NCBI GenBank assembly: GCA_964506245.1
Contig: CAZDKK010000010.1
Coordinates: 1 to 64,000, forward strand
Reading direction: 5' to 3'
DNA from: CAZDKK01 sp964506245
GTDB taxonomy: Bacteria > Eisenbacteria > RBG-16-71-46 > CAIMUX01 > WJJG01
DNA: 64,000 bases
Below, piece after piece: positions 52,687 through 62,266 of this stretch (position 1 is its first letter; every line of letters begins with the position of its first letter). The notes beneath the pieces were generated by a model, which saw nothing but the letters and a program-made list of their open reading frames with translations, made no database searches and was not told the DNA's origin. Made by a program: the position numbers and the translations under genes.

Positions 52687-54309
52687 ATGGCGGGCGTACG
52701 GTCCGCGGCGATCCTGCCGCCGGAGAGCGCGATACCGGAGAGGTGGCGCATCCCCGCGCGCATCGACCAGCGTCAGTATCTCTGCAGTGGCGTCGTCAGG
52801 GAGTGGACAGGACCGCAGCAAGACGTGCTCTCCCCGCTGTGCGACGCAACCGGCGGCGGCGTTCGGCGAAGGAGCATCGGCGGCTACCCCCTGCTCGGAG
52901 AGCCGCAAGCCCTGGAAGCGCTCGCCGCGGCCCGCCGCGCCTACGACGACGGCCGCGGGGCGTGGCCGACCATGTCCGTCGAGGAACGCATCGGGCATCT
53001 GGAGGCCTTCGCCTATCGCATGGCGGAGAAGCGAGAGGATGTCGTCAGACTCCTGATGTGGGAGATCGGGAAGACGCTCCCCGACGCCGAGAAGGAATTC
53101 GACCGGACCGTCGACTACATCCGGGACACCATCGGCGCGTTGAAGGAGCTCGATCGCGTATCATCGCGCTTCGTCATCGAACAAGGTGTGATCGGCCAGA
53201 TTCGCCGCGCTCCGCTTGGCGTTGTGCTCTGCATGGGGCCCTTCAACTACCCGCTCAATGAGACCTTCACCACGCTGATCCCCGCGCTGATCATGGGCAA
53301 CACGGTGATCTTCAAGCCGCCCAAGATCGGCGTACTGCTCCACCACCCGCTGCTCGAGGCGTTTCGAGATGCATTTCCCCCAGGGGTGGTCAACACGGTC
53401 TACGGCGACGGGGAGAAGGTGATCGGTCCGCTGATGGCGTCCGGGGGAATCGATGTGCTGGCGTTCATCGGAAGCAGTCGCGTCGCCGACATCCTGAAGC
53501 GCCAACATCCGAAGCCGCATCGCCTGCGCTGCATCCTCGGGCTCGAAGCGAAGAACCCGGGGATCGTCCTGCGGGACGCCGACCTGGATCACACGGTGAG
53601 GGAATGTGTGCTCGGCGCGCTCTCTTACAACGGCCAGCGCTGCACCGCCCTCAAGATGCTCTTCGTCCATCGGGACATCGCCGACACCTTCATCGCGCGC
53701 TTCACCAACGCCGTGGACGCCCTGGTGGGCGGAATGCCGTGGGAAGCCGGCGTCGACATCACCGCCTTGCCGGAACCCGACAAGACGAGCTACCTCACGG
53801 CATTGATCGAGGATGCCCGTGACCAGGGGGCAGGAGTGGTCAATCGGGGCGGGGGTGCCGTGGAGCACACCTTCATGTCTCCCGCAGTGGTCTATCCCGT
53901 CAGGCCTAGGATGAGGCTGTATTCCGAGGAGCAATTCGGCCCCGTGGTCCCGATTGCGCCCTTCGCAGAGATCGATGAGCCGATGAGGTACGTGATCGAG
54001 TCGAACTACGGACAGCAGGTCAGCCTGTTCGGGAACGATCCGCAGGTCATCGCCGAGTTGATCGATCCCCTGGTGAATCAGGTGTGTCGGGTCAACATCA
54101 ACTGCCAGTGCCAGCGCGGGCCCGACACCTTTCCCTTCACCGGCCGCAAGGACTCCGCCGAGGGCACGCTGTCGGTGTCCGACGCGCTGAGAGTCTTCAG
54201 CATACGGACGCTGGTTGCGGCCAAGGAGAGCGAAGCGAACAGACGGATCATCAAATCCATCGTCACAGACAGAGGCTCCAGGTTTCTTTCGACGGATTTC
54301 GTCCTGTAA
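52687..54309 (+). CDS. gapN: NADP-dependent non-phosphorylating glyceraldehyde-3-phosphate dehydrogenase (GapN-like ALDH)
   Basis: A 540-residue aldehyde dehydrogenase superfamily enzyme. The nucleotide-binding region contains GPFNYPLNETFTTLIPALIM and VIFKPPKIGVLLHHPL. The general-base Glu287 is in the variant motif GLEAKNPGIVL (instead of ELGGK) and the catalytic Cys319 is in NGQRCTALK. These variants are typical of long GapN proteins that oxidise glyceraldehyde-3-phosphate to 3-phosphoglycerate with NADP. The N-terminal 60 residues extend beyond short GapN. Another ALDH activity cannot be excluded. GGGAG precedes the ATG at 52687. Confidence 0.82.
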   Translation: MAGVRSAAILPPESAIPERWRIPARIDQRQYLCSGVVREWTGPQQDVLSPLCDATGGGVRRRSIGGYPLLGEPQALEALAAARRAYDDGRGAWPTMSVEERIGHLEAFAYRMAEKREDVVRLLMWEIGKTLPDAEKEFDRTVDYIRDTIGALKELDRVSSRFVIEQGVIGQIRRAPLGVVLCMGPFNYPLNETFTTLIPALIMGNTVIFKPPKIGVLLHHPLLEAFRDAFPPGVVNTVYGDGEKVIGPLMASGGIDVLAFIGSSRVADILKRQHPKPHRLRCILGLEAKNPGIVLRDADLDHTVRECVLGALSYNGQRCTALKMLFVHRDIADTFIARFTNAVDALVGGMPWEAGVDITALPEPDKTSYLTALIEDARDQGAGVVNRGGGAVEHTFMSPAVVYPVRPRMRLYSEEQFGPVVPIAPFAEIDEPMRYVIESNYGQQVSLFGNDPQVIAELIDPLVNQVCRVNINCQCQRGPDTFPFTGRKDSAEGTLSVSDALRVFSIRTLVAAKESEANRRIIKSIVTDRGSRFLSTDFVL

Positions 54310-54401
54310 TCGGAACGGTCCAACGAGGAGGATTCATGCGGCGGCCCGCCCCGCCGCCTGATCCGCAGCGTTGGGGGAATCCAACAGAGAGGAGGTCGCT
54401 C

Positions 54402-56036
54402 ATGTCATCGAAGTCACTTGCAGCACTCATCCTCTTCCCCCTGATGATGCTGGCAGCAGAGTCAACCTACGCATCGGATGCGCGCACGGTTCTGAGACCC
54501 GGCCCGACTGGGGTCGACGTGATCGAGGAAACCGGCACGCAGCAGGTCCTGCTCGCACCCATCGCCGAGCGCCAACCGGCCGAGGCTGGGCGAGCGGGTC
54601 TGGAGGAGATCTGGCATCGCCACTACACCGACGCGACCTACACGACCACGGCGATCTGCGGTGCCAGTGGCGTGATCGCCGCCGGGACCTATCTCAATCC
54701 GCCCAAACAGGTGGAGGTTGTCCCCATCGAAGGTTCGGGAACTCCGAACTGGACCTACGCGGGGACCGAGTTCTACGTCGATGCATCCCGAGACGGGTCG
54801 ATCATCGCAGCGGTCGACTACAATCAACCCGCCCTGACCGTGACCGTCCATTGCTGGGAGGCCGGCTCCGCGGTGCCGCTTTGGTCGACGACGATCTCCA
54901 ACGCAAGTCGCGGCTCGTCCCGGACGGTGGACGTCTCCGCCGATGGTTCGACCATCGCGGTGCTCGTGACGATGCAAACGGGAAGTCCCGCCGCCCGTCT
55001 CTACCTCTTCAGCCCCGCCTCATCGACGCCGCTCGGGATCTTCGATGGACCGGGGGGATTTGCGCGCAACGTCTCGCTGGGCGACGACGGGCGCTTCGCC
55101 GCCTTCATCGGCCTGGCCACGATGTACGTCGTCGATCGCGACCTCGGCACGATCCGCTGGAGCGGCAGCATGGGAGCCTCCAGCGACCCGGTTGCCATCT
55201 CGACCGACGGCAACTACCTGGCCTACGGCTGGACCACCCTCAAGATGCTGCAGTGGAACGGGCAGATCTACACCACCGTCTGGATCGCCACGGGGGGCAC
55301 CTTCTCCCTGGGAACCTGCGCCTTCTCCGGCGACAACCAGACCTGCATTTCGGGATGGTACCGCAACGACTTCCGGCAGAACCGCATACGCCCCTTTGCC
55401 GTGACCTCTAGCACGCCGCTCTGGACGTATGACTATGTCCAGTCGAACGGCGTGTATCAGGAGACCCCGTACGATATCGCTGTCACGCCGGCGGGGGACT
55501 TCTTCGTCGTGGGCGGTTGGGGCGACATCGAGAACCTGAATCCCGAGGTGCAGCTCTTCAGCCGCGAACAGCCCGCGCCGCTGGCCACCTTTGACACGCC
55601 GGGTTCGATGTTCGATGTGGACCTGCGCGGCGGTGCGACGGGATTGATCATCACGGCCGCCGGGAAGGCGGTCCACGGCAACCAGACCGGGCGCGGCGGC
55701 GACTGCTACTCGCTGCGCTACGGGGACCCCGCCGGGGTGGCGGAGACAGGAACCGAACCGGCGGCGCTCTGGTTCGAGACCGTTCCGAGTCCGTTCCGCG
55801 CCGGCGCCGGCTTCGGTCTGGCGCTGGCGGAGGCGCAACCGGTGCGTGTGTCGCTCTACGCCGCCGACGGCAGGCAAGTGCGGGTCCTGGCGGACAGAAA
55901 CTTCGCGGCCGGCCGGCACAGGCTGAGCTGGGACGGTCGCGACGAGAGGGGGAGCGAGGTTCCCGCGGGCATGTACCTGCTGCGCCTGGAGGGACCCGGC
56001 CGCGAGGCCGTGGCTCGGGCCCTCGTGGTGCGGTGA
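54402..56036 (+). CDS. Secreted beta-propeller-like protein with FlgD-like sorting domain
   Basis: A 544-residue exported protein. The ATG at 54402 follows GAGAGGAGG with good spacing; the signal peptide ends near TYASDA (residue 24). Residues 60-450 contain repeated strands with aspartate turns (YVDASRDGSIIAAVDY, TVDVSADGSTIAVLV, NVSLGDDGRFAAFIG, AISTDGNYLAYGW), as in WD40/PQQ-like propellers. Residues 460-544 are the FlgD-like Ig domain (TVPSPFRAG, VSLYAADGRQVRVL, LSWDGRDERG, GMYLLRL) ending in ALVVR. The propeller substrate or partner is unknown. Confidence 0.75.
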   Translation: MSSKSLAALILFPLMMLAAESTYASDARTVLRPGPTGVDVIEETGTQQVLLAPIAERQPAEAGRAGLEEIWHRHYTDATYTTTAICGASGVIAAGTYLNPPKQVEVVPIEGSGTPNWTYAGTEFYVDASRDGSIIAAVDYNQPALTVTVHCWEAGSAVPLWSTTISNASRGSSRTVDVSADGSTIAVLVTMQTGSPAARLYLFSPASSTPLGIFDGPGGFARNVSLGDDGRFAAFIGLATMYVVDRDLGTIRWSGSMGASSDPVAISTDGNYLAYGWTTLKMLQWNGQIYTTVWIATGGTFSLGTCAFSGDNQTCISGWYRNDFRQNRIRPFAVTSSTPLWTYDYVQSNGVYQETPYDIAVTPAGDFFVVGGWGDIENLNPEVQLFSREQPAPLATFDTPGSMFDVDLRGGATGLIITAAGKAVHGNQTGRGGDCYSLRYGDPAGVAETGTEPAALWFETVPSPFRAGAGFGLALAEAQPVRVSLYAADGRQVRVLADRNFAAGRHRLSWDGRDERGSEVPAGMYLLRLEGPGREAVARALVVR

Positions 56037-56144
56037 GACACGCGGCCGGCCGATCGCGCGGTTGGGAGGCCAGGGGCTTCGGCGACCCGCTGAGAACCTC
56101 TCGATCGAGCCGCTCGGCAGCCGGCGGCGCGAGCGCTGGGTGGG

Positions 56145-56173
56145 CGGGGGTCCGGTTGGGTACCGGACCCCCG
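56145..56173 (+). terminator. Strong GC hairpin after the propeller gene
   Basis: CGGGGGTCCGG (56145-56155) pairs perfectly with CCGGACCCCCG (56163-56173) over a 7-nt loop, plus a T-A pair inside. It lacks a T tract. A possible -10 (TATACT, 56212-56217) for the RND genes lies just downstream; the rest of this 298-base gap shows nothing else. Confidence 0.5.
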
Positions 56174-56334
56174 AACCTCTGTAGCCCCTTCTTCTCCCCT
56201 CCCGCCCGCGCTATACTCCTCATTTGTTCCTTTCACCCGGCCTCGGGTCCGCCCGGCCCGTGCACATCGGTGCAGAACATCCTGCGGGCCGCAAGACGCG
56301 GTCGCCCCCGAGCGACCGGCTGATGGAAGATACG

Positions 56335-57510
56335 ATGAGAAGAAGGATTCTCTACGGCCTCGCTCTCCTCCTCGTCGCCGCGTTGGCCGTCCGCCTGGTG
56401 CTGATGCTGACCAAGGGCTCAGCGGGTGGTCCGGCCGGCGGGGGGCGGCCGCCCGTGGCGGTCGAGATCGACTCGGTCCGCATCGGGGCCATCCAGGAGG
56501 TCCGCCAGTTCACGGGCACGGTTCATCCCGTGAACCGCTACATTGTCTCCCCGAAGCTCTCCGGTCGTATCGTACGGATCCAAAAGAACATAGGCGATTC
56601 GGTGCGGCGTGGTGAGCTGCTCGCTCAGCTCGACGATGACGAGTACCAGCAGGCGGTCCGCGAGGCGGAGGCGAACCTGAAGATCGCCCAGGCTTCCCTG
56701 GCCGAAGCCGAGAGCCAACTGCTGCTCGCGAGTCAGGAGCTGGAGCGTGTGCAGCAGCTCAAGGACAGGGGTTTTGCCTCGGCCTCCGAGTATGACGCCG
56801 CCACGATGACCCACGAGGCCCAGGGATCACGCCTGACGCTCGCCCGCGCATTGGTCGATCAGCGCGAGGCTGCCCTCAATTCGGCCCGCATCCGCCTCGA
56901 CTACACCCGACTCACCGCGCCCGAGCCGGGTTTCGTCGGCGAGCGTTTCGTCGACGAGGGAGAGCTGCTGGCACCCAACGCGCCAGTCCTTTCCGTGGTC
57001 GAGATCGACGAGGTGTTCGTCCGAACGACCATCGTGGAGCGCGACTACGGCCGCCTGAACATCGGCCAGCCGGCCGAGGTCGAGGTCGACGCGTACCCCG
57101 GCCGCCGCTTCGTGGGACGGGTGGCGCGCATCGCGCCGATGCTCGACGAGGCCTCGCGCATGGCCCCGATGGAGGTCGAGGTGGCCAATGAGGCGCTGGA
57201 TCTGAAGCCCGGCATGTTCGCCCGGGCAGAGGTGGTCCTGGCGGAGCGCGACTCCGCCCGCCTGGCGCCGGCCAGCGCCGTCGTCGATCGCGCGGGGGAG
57301 CGCATCGTCTTTCTCGTCGACCTGGAGCAGAAGACCGTCCGGCAGATCCCGGTCGTGGTGGGAATCACGAACGCTGAAACGGTGGAGATCCTCTCGCCCG
57401 CGATCACGGGCGCAGTCGTGACACTTGGGCAGCACCTGCTCGCCGACGGCAGCTCGGTGATCCTGCCGGGCGCTGCCGCTTCCGCGCGCCCCGGGGGCCC
57501 GCGCCCATGA
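56335..57510 (+). CDS. RND efflux periplasmic adaptor (membrane fusion protein)
   Basis: A 391-residue adaptor. An N-terminal TM/signal helix (residues 4-22) is followed by the lipoyl half VSPKLSGRIVRIQKNIGDSV, an alpha hairpin around 95-175 (REAEANLKIAQASLAEAESQ...), the returning half LDYTRLTAPEPGFVGERFVD, a beta-barrel and a membrane-proximal domain. It links the RND pump to the outer-membrane channel. ATG 56335 (GGAAGA upstream) is chosen; ATG 56323 is an alternative. Its end overlaps the next gene by 4 bases (ATGA at 57507). Confidence 0.9.
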   Translation: MRRRILYGLALLLVAALAVRLVLMLTKGSAGGPAGGGRPPVAVEIDSVRIGAIQEVRQFTGTVHPVNRYIVSPKLSGRIVRIQKNIGDSVRRGELLAQLDDDEYQQAVREAEANLKIAQASLAEAESQLLLASQELERVQQLKDRGFASASEYDAATMTHEAQGSRLTLARALVDQREAALNSARIRLDYTRLTAPEPGFVGERFVDEGELLAPNAPVLSVVEIDEVFVRTTIVERDYGRLNIGQPAEVEVDAYPGRRFVGRVARIAPMLDEASRMAPMEVEVANEALDLKPGMFARAEVVLAERDSARLAPASAVVDRAGERIVFLVDLEQKTVRQIPVVVGITNAETVEILSPAITGAVVTLGQHLLADGSSVILPGAAASARPGGPRP

Positions 57511-60500
57511 GTCTCGCGCAGGGCCCGATTCAGCGCCCCATCCTGACGACGATGGTCTATCTCGTGATCATCACCGTCGGGCTGATTTCCCTCTCGCGGC
57601 TCTCGGTCGACCTCATGCCCGAGATCACGTATCCGTCCATCTCGGTCATCACCAATTACGGCAACGTGGGCCCCCAGGAAATGGAGGAGCTGGTCACCCG
57701 GCCCATCGAGCAGTCGCTCGCCGCCGTGCAGGGCGTCGAGGAGATCACCTCGAGCTCCTCCGAGGGCCGCAGCCGCGTGCGCGTTGCATTCACCTGGGGC
57801 ACCGATCTCGAGGCGGCCTCGAACGATGTCCGCGACCGGATCGACCGTGTCCTCGGCGCGCTGCCCGAGGACATCGAGCGGCCGATGATCCGCAAGTTTG
57901 ACATCTCCGCTTTCCCCGTCGTCATCCTCGCGGTCGCCAGCGACTTGAATCCAGTCGATGTGCGGCGGCTCGTCGAGGACCAGGTGGCGTACCGGCTCGA
58001 GCGCACTCCCGGCGTCGCCGCGGTCGACATCGGGGGGGGACTCAACCGCGAGGTCCACATCGATCTGCACGCGGCCAAGCTGAAGGCGCTCGGCCTTTCG
58101 CCGGCTGACGTTCTGGCAGCGCTGCGGAGAGAGAACCGCAATGTGCCCGCCGGGCTCTACGAGCGCGGCAACCTGGAGGTCCTCGTTCGCACTCAGGGCG
58201 AATTCCGCTCGCTCGACGAGATCCGCGCGACCTCGGTCGCGAGCCGTCAGGGGGCGGAAATCCGCATCGGAGACGTCGCCGATGTGCAGGACTCCTGGGA
58301 GGAGGTGCGCCAGTTCATCCGCGTCAACGGACGGCCGGCGATCCGTATGGCGATCAACAAGCAGTCCGGGGCCAACACCGTCAACGTGGTCGAGGCAGTG
58401 CGGGCCGAGGTCGAGCGCATCAATCGCGACATGCCGCAGCTCACGATCCTTCCGATCATCGACACCTCGGAGTACATCAAGCGTTCGATCAACAACGTGG
58501 GCAACTCGGCGTTGGTGGGCGGACTGCTGGCGATCCTCATCCTCTTCCTCTTCCTGCGCAATGTCTCCAGCACGTTGATCATCGGGACGGCGATTCCGAT
58601 CTCGGTCATCGCCACCTTCGGGCTGATGTACTTCGGCGGATTCACTCTGAACATCATCACCTTCGGCGCGCTGGCCCTCGGGATTGGCATGATCGTCGAC
58701 TGCGCCATCGTCGTCCTGGAGAATGTCTACCGCCATCGCGAGGCCGGATTGGGGGCCAAAGAGAGTTCTCTGATCGGCGCCTCCGAGGTCTCGGGGGCGA
58801 TTGTTGCCAGCACGCTGACGACGGTGGTCGTCTTCTTTCCCGTGCTGTTCATTCGCGGCATGAGCGGCATCATGTTCAAGCAGATGGCTTACGTGGTCTC
58901 CTTCTCGCTCTTCTGCTCGCTCATGGTCGCCCTGACTCTCGTGCCCATGCTCACCTCGCGCTTCCTGCGCTATACGCCCCCCGAGCACCGGCAGGGCGAG
59001 TCGCGCTTGCACCGCATCTATGCGACCAGTGAAGCCGCCTTTCGGGAGATCGAAGCCAACTATGGTCGGGTGCTCGCCTGGGCGCTGCACCACAGGCGCG
59101 CGGTGTCGCTGGGTGCGCTCGGGCTCTTCATCCTCTCGGTCGTCCTTGTGCGCTTCATCGGCGTCGAGCTCATGCCCCAGGCAGACGAAGGGGAGGTGCG
59201 CGTCAGTCTCGAGATGGCCGTTGGGACCCGACCGGAGGTGATCAACCGTACGGCGATGGTGGTCGAGGAGACGATCCGGCGCGAGGTGCCCGAACTCGAT
59301 CGTCTGTTTGCCCACGCCGGCGGCGGGGGCTTCCACTCGGCCGGGGGGCACACGGCCGAAGTGCGCGCCGTCCTCGTCCCCAAGGCGAAGCGCCAGCGCA
59401 GCAGCGAAGAGGTGGCGAACGCGCTGCGCCGCTCGCTCGCCGGACTGCCCGGGGTGACGGTGCGCACGCGGGCCGGTGAGGGCCTCTTCCTGCTCTCCAT
59501 GGTTTCTGGCTCAGAGGACAACATCAGCGTCGAGGTGCGCGGCTACGATCTGGGGACAGCCCAGCAGCTCGCCGGGTTGGTCGATCAGGTCGTCAGGGCA
59601 GTGCCGGGAATCACGGACACGCGCATCAGCCGCCAGGAGGGCAGTCCCGAGCAGACGATCCGCATCGATCGCGACAAGGCGGCCGATCTGGGGCTGAGTG
59701 TGGAGGCGATCGGCGAAGTACTGGAAACGGCGGTCGGCGGGACCTACGCCTCCTACTACCGCGAGAGTGGCGAGGAGTACCGCATCCTGGTCCGCCTGAG
59801 CGAAGAGGACCGCAAGGAGCTGGCGGAGCTGCTCGACCTGACCGTCGTCAACAATCGCGGCCAGTCGGTCGTGCTGCGCAACGTTGTCACCGCTGTTCCG
59901 CAGGAAGGCCCGGTGAGCCTCGAACGTAAGGATCAGGAACGCATCATCACCGTGACGGCGAACTTCACCGGCCGTGATCTGGGCTCGATCGTGCGCGACA
60001 TTCGCGCGGGCCTGCGCTCGATTCCGGTTCCACGCGACTTCTCGATCCAGCTCGGGCAGGAGTACGAAGAGCAGCAGAAGGCCTTTCGGGAGCTGATGTT
60101 CGGTCTGATCCTCGCGCTGGTTCTGATCTACATGGTGATGGCCGGGCAGTTCGAGTCGTTCCGCGATCCGTTTATCGTGCTCTTCTCGATTCCCATGGCG
60201 CTGATCGGCGTCACCTTCACCATGATTCTGACCGGCACGATCTTCAGCATGCAGGCCTTCATCGGTTGCATCATGCTCGCTGGCATCGTGGTCAACAATG
60301 CCATCCTGCTGGTCGACTACACCAACCAGCTGCGGCGCCGCGATGGGCTGCCGCTGATGGAGGCCATCCGCCTGTCCGGCTCGCGTCGCCTGCGCCCGAT
60401 CCTCATGACGACGCTCACGACCGTGCTGGGCCTGGTGCCGCTCTCCTTCGGGCTGGGCGAGGGCGGCGAGGCTCAGGCACCGCTCGCTCGGGTGGTGATC

Positions 60501-62225
60501 GGTGGGCTGCTGAGCTCGACCCTGATCACGCTCGTGCTGATCCCGGTGGTCTACTCGGTCTTCGAGCAGAAGATGGCGGCGGGATGGCCGGGGGTGCGGA
60601 GGATCTTCGCCAGGCGCATGCCGCTGGCCGTCTTGTGCGGGGCCTGGGCGCTCGCAGCGGCCCTCCCTGCCCTTGGCGCTCAGGGTGGGCCAGACCCCGC
60701 GCAGGCACCGCCGCTGATGGAAGCCAAGCTGCAGGCGCGCCTTCTTCCACCGCCCGGGGACACGCTGCGCATCTCCGTCGAAGAAGCGGTGCTGAGCGCC
60801 CTCGAGCGCAATCCCGACCTGCTCATTCAACGGCGCAATCCGACCCTCGCCCGCGCGGCCGTCTCCGAGGAGCGCGCGGCCTTCGACCCGGTGCTGACCG
60901 CCGCGGCGACCCATGACAAGAGCAAGACGCAACGCTTCCTCGGCTCGCAGCCGCAGCCGTTCGAGCTCGTGTCCGAACTCACCGGCTACGATGCCGGCCT
61001 GGCGATCCGGCTTCCCACGGGCACGACGCTTTCACTGGATGCCTTCATCAACGGGTCGACTTCGAGCATCTACGCCTCCCAGTACACGGGCAATGTCGGC
61101 GTCACGCTGACCCAATCGCTGCTGCGTGGGTTTGGGACGGCGGCGAATCTCGCCAGCCTGCGGCGCGCTCGGCTCGACCTCGAGATCTCGCGCTCCGAGC
61201 TGCGCGGTTTCGCGGAGCTGCTCGTGGCCACCACGTGCGCAGCCTACTGGCGTCTCTATCTCGCCGCCGAGGAGGTTCAGATCCAGCAGGAGTCGCTCGA
61301 CCTCGCCCGCAGGCAACGGGAGGAATCGCTGGCGCGCGTCGAGGTGGGCCGCCTGGCGGAGGTCGAGCTGGCCGCGGTGCAGGCTGAGGTCGCCCGGCGC
61401 GAGAGCGCCCTCATCGATGCGCAGAGCGCCTACGAGCAGGCGCGCCTCGACTTCCTCTACCTGGTCGATCCGGTCGGCCGGGCGCCGGTTGGAGCCGGCG
61501 GGCTGCCGGGAGACCCTGTCCCCGGGGCTGGCGCTGCGGCGACCGCCTGGTCGACGCTCGTCATCCCCGTCGATGCACCCGCCCTCCCGGCCGATACGCT
61601 GGACGCGGTCGCGATTCACGAGGAGGTTGCGGTCCGCTACCGCCCCGATCTGGTCCAGGCGCGCCTCGCGTACGAGCAGGGCCGGGTCGAGGTGGCCCGC
61701 ACGAAGAACGGGCTCCTCCCGCGGCTCGACTTCTTCATCACCCTCGGGCGAACGACTTACGCCGATGCCTTCCGCGAAGCGATCCCGGAAGTCGACAGCC
61801 CCTTCTACAACGTGAATGCCGGTGTGAATCTCGAATTCCCGATCCTGGATCGCGGCGCGCGTGCGGCCGCGAAACAGGCAGAGGTCTCGCGCGACCAGCT
61901 CGAGCAAGCCCTCGTGAACATGAACCGCCTCGTCCGCAGGGACATCCGTTCCGCCTACGTTGAGGCCGTCCGGACGCGACGGCAGATAGACGCCACGCGC
62001 GCGACACGCGAACTCGAGCAGGCGAATCTCGACGCCGAGCAGGAGAAATTCCGCGTCGGTCGCTCGACGAACCTGCTCGTGCTGCAGGTGCAGCGCGACT
62101 TCACCCTCAGCCGCCTGGAGGAGATCCGCGCGTTGGTGGGCTACCTGACGGCGCTCGACGACTTCTACGTCGCTGAGGGCACACTCCTCGAACGGCAGGG
62201 GATCGAGGTGCCGGAAGAGCTGTGA
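57507..62225 (+). CDS. Fused RND efflux pump and TolC-like outer-membrane channel
   Basis: A 1572-residue continuous frame. Residues 1-1025 are a full RND transporter of the HAE1/hydrophobe type, with 12 TM helices, two periplasmic loops, the TM4 motif GMIVDCAIVVLEN (one Asp kept, the second replaced by Cys) and the TM10-11 stretch NNAILLVDY. Residues 1038-1059 (MPLAVLCGAWALAAALPALG then AQ) look like an internal signal peptide. Residues 1080-1572 form a TolC-like protein with both repeats (ALERNPDLLIQRRNPTLA; RYRPDLVQARLAYEQ) and long coiled-coil helices. The gene overlaps the adaptor by ATGA. Either the fusion is cleaved at the internal signal, or the channel is also made from the internal ATG at 60618 (GGAGGA 14 nt upstream). 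Confidence 0.88.
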   Translation: MSLAQGPIQRPILTTMVYLVIITVGLISLSRLSVDLMPEITYPSISVITNYGNVGPQEMEELVTRPIEQSLAAVQGVEEITSSSSEGRSRVRVAFTWGTDLEAASNDVRDRIDRVLGALPEDIERPMIRKFDISAFPVVILAVASDLNPVDVRRLVEDQVAYRLERTPGVAAVDIGGGLNREVHIDLHAAKLKALGLSPADVLAALRRENRNVPAGLYERGNLEVLVRTQGEFRSLDEIRATSVASRQGAEIRIGDVADVQDSWEEVRQFIRVNGRPAIRMAINKQSGANTVNVVEAVRAEVERINRDMPQLTILPIIDTSEYIKRSINNVGNSALVGGLLAILILFLFLRNVSSTLIIGTAIPISVIATFGLMYFGGFTLNIITFGALALGIGMIVDCAIVVLENVYRHREAGLGAKESSLIGASEVSGAIVASTLTTVVVFFPVLFIRGMSGIMFKQMAYVVSFSLFCSLMVALTLVPMLTSRFLRYTPPEHRQGESRLHRIYATSEAAFREIEANYGRVLAWALHHRRAVSLGALGLFILSVVLVRFIGVELMPQADEGEVRVSLEMAVGTRPEVINRTAMVVEETIRREVPELDRLFAHAGGGGFHSAGGHTAEVRAVLVPKAKRQRSSEEVANALRRSLAGLPGVTVRTRAGEGLFLLSMVSGSEDNISVEVRGYDLGTAQQLAGLVDQVVRAVPGITDTRISRQEGSPEQTIRIDRDKAADLGLSVEAIGEVLETAVGGTYASYYRESGEEYRILVRLSEEDRKELAELLDLTVVNNRGQSVVLRNVVTAVPQEGPVSLERKDQERIITVTANFTGRDLGSIVRDIRAGLRSIPVPRDFSIQLGQEYEEQQKAFRELMFGLILALVLIYMVMAGQFESFRDPFIVLFSIPMALIGVTFTMILTGTIFSMQAFIGCIMLAGIVVNNAILLVDYTNQLRRRDGLPLMEAIRLSGSRRLRPILMTTLTTVLGLVPLSFGLGEGGEAQAPLARVVIGGLLSSTLITLVLIPVVYSVFEQKMAAGWPGVRRIFARRMPLAVLCGAWALAAALPALGAQGGPDPAQAPPLMEAKLQARLLPPPGDTLRISVEEAVLSALERNPDLLIQRRNPTLARAAVSEERAAFDPVLTAAATHDKSKTQRFLGSQPQPFELVSELTGYDAGLAIRLPTGTTLSLDAFINGSTSSIYASQYTGNVGVTLTQSLLRGFGTAANLASLRRARLDLEISRSELRGFAELLVATTCAAYWRLYLAAEEVQIQQESLDLARRQREESLARVEVGRLAEVELAAVQAEVARRESALIDAQSAYEQARLDFLYLVDPVGRAPVGAGGLPGDPVPGAGAAATAWSTLVIPVDAPALPADTLDAVAIHEEVAVRYRPDLVQARLAYEQGRVEVARTKNGLLPRLDFFITLGRTTYADAFREAIPEVDSPFYNVNAGVNLEFPILDRGARAAAKQAEVSRDQLEQALVNMNRLVRRDIRSAYVEAVRTRRQIDATRATRELEQANLDAEQEKFRVGRSTNLLVLQVQRDFTLSRLEEIRALVGYLTALDDFYVAEGTLLERQGIEVPEEL

Positions 62226-62266
62226 GCGCGGCGGGCGGAGCCCCGTCGGGCCGGCGACCGACCGCC

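Noticed and set aside
57045..59351. A 768-codon minus-strand frame opposite the RND adaptor and pump
   Set aside because: Low-complexity Asp/His/Arg-rich translation with no recognisable domain; the plus strand encodes a full RND protein.
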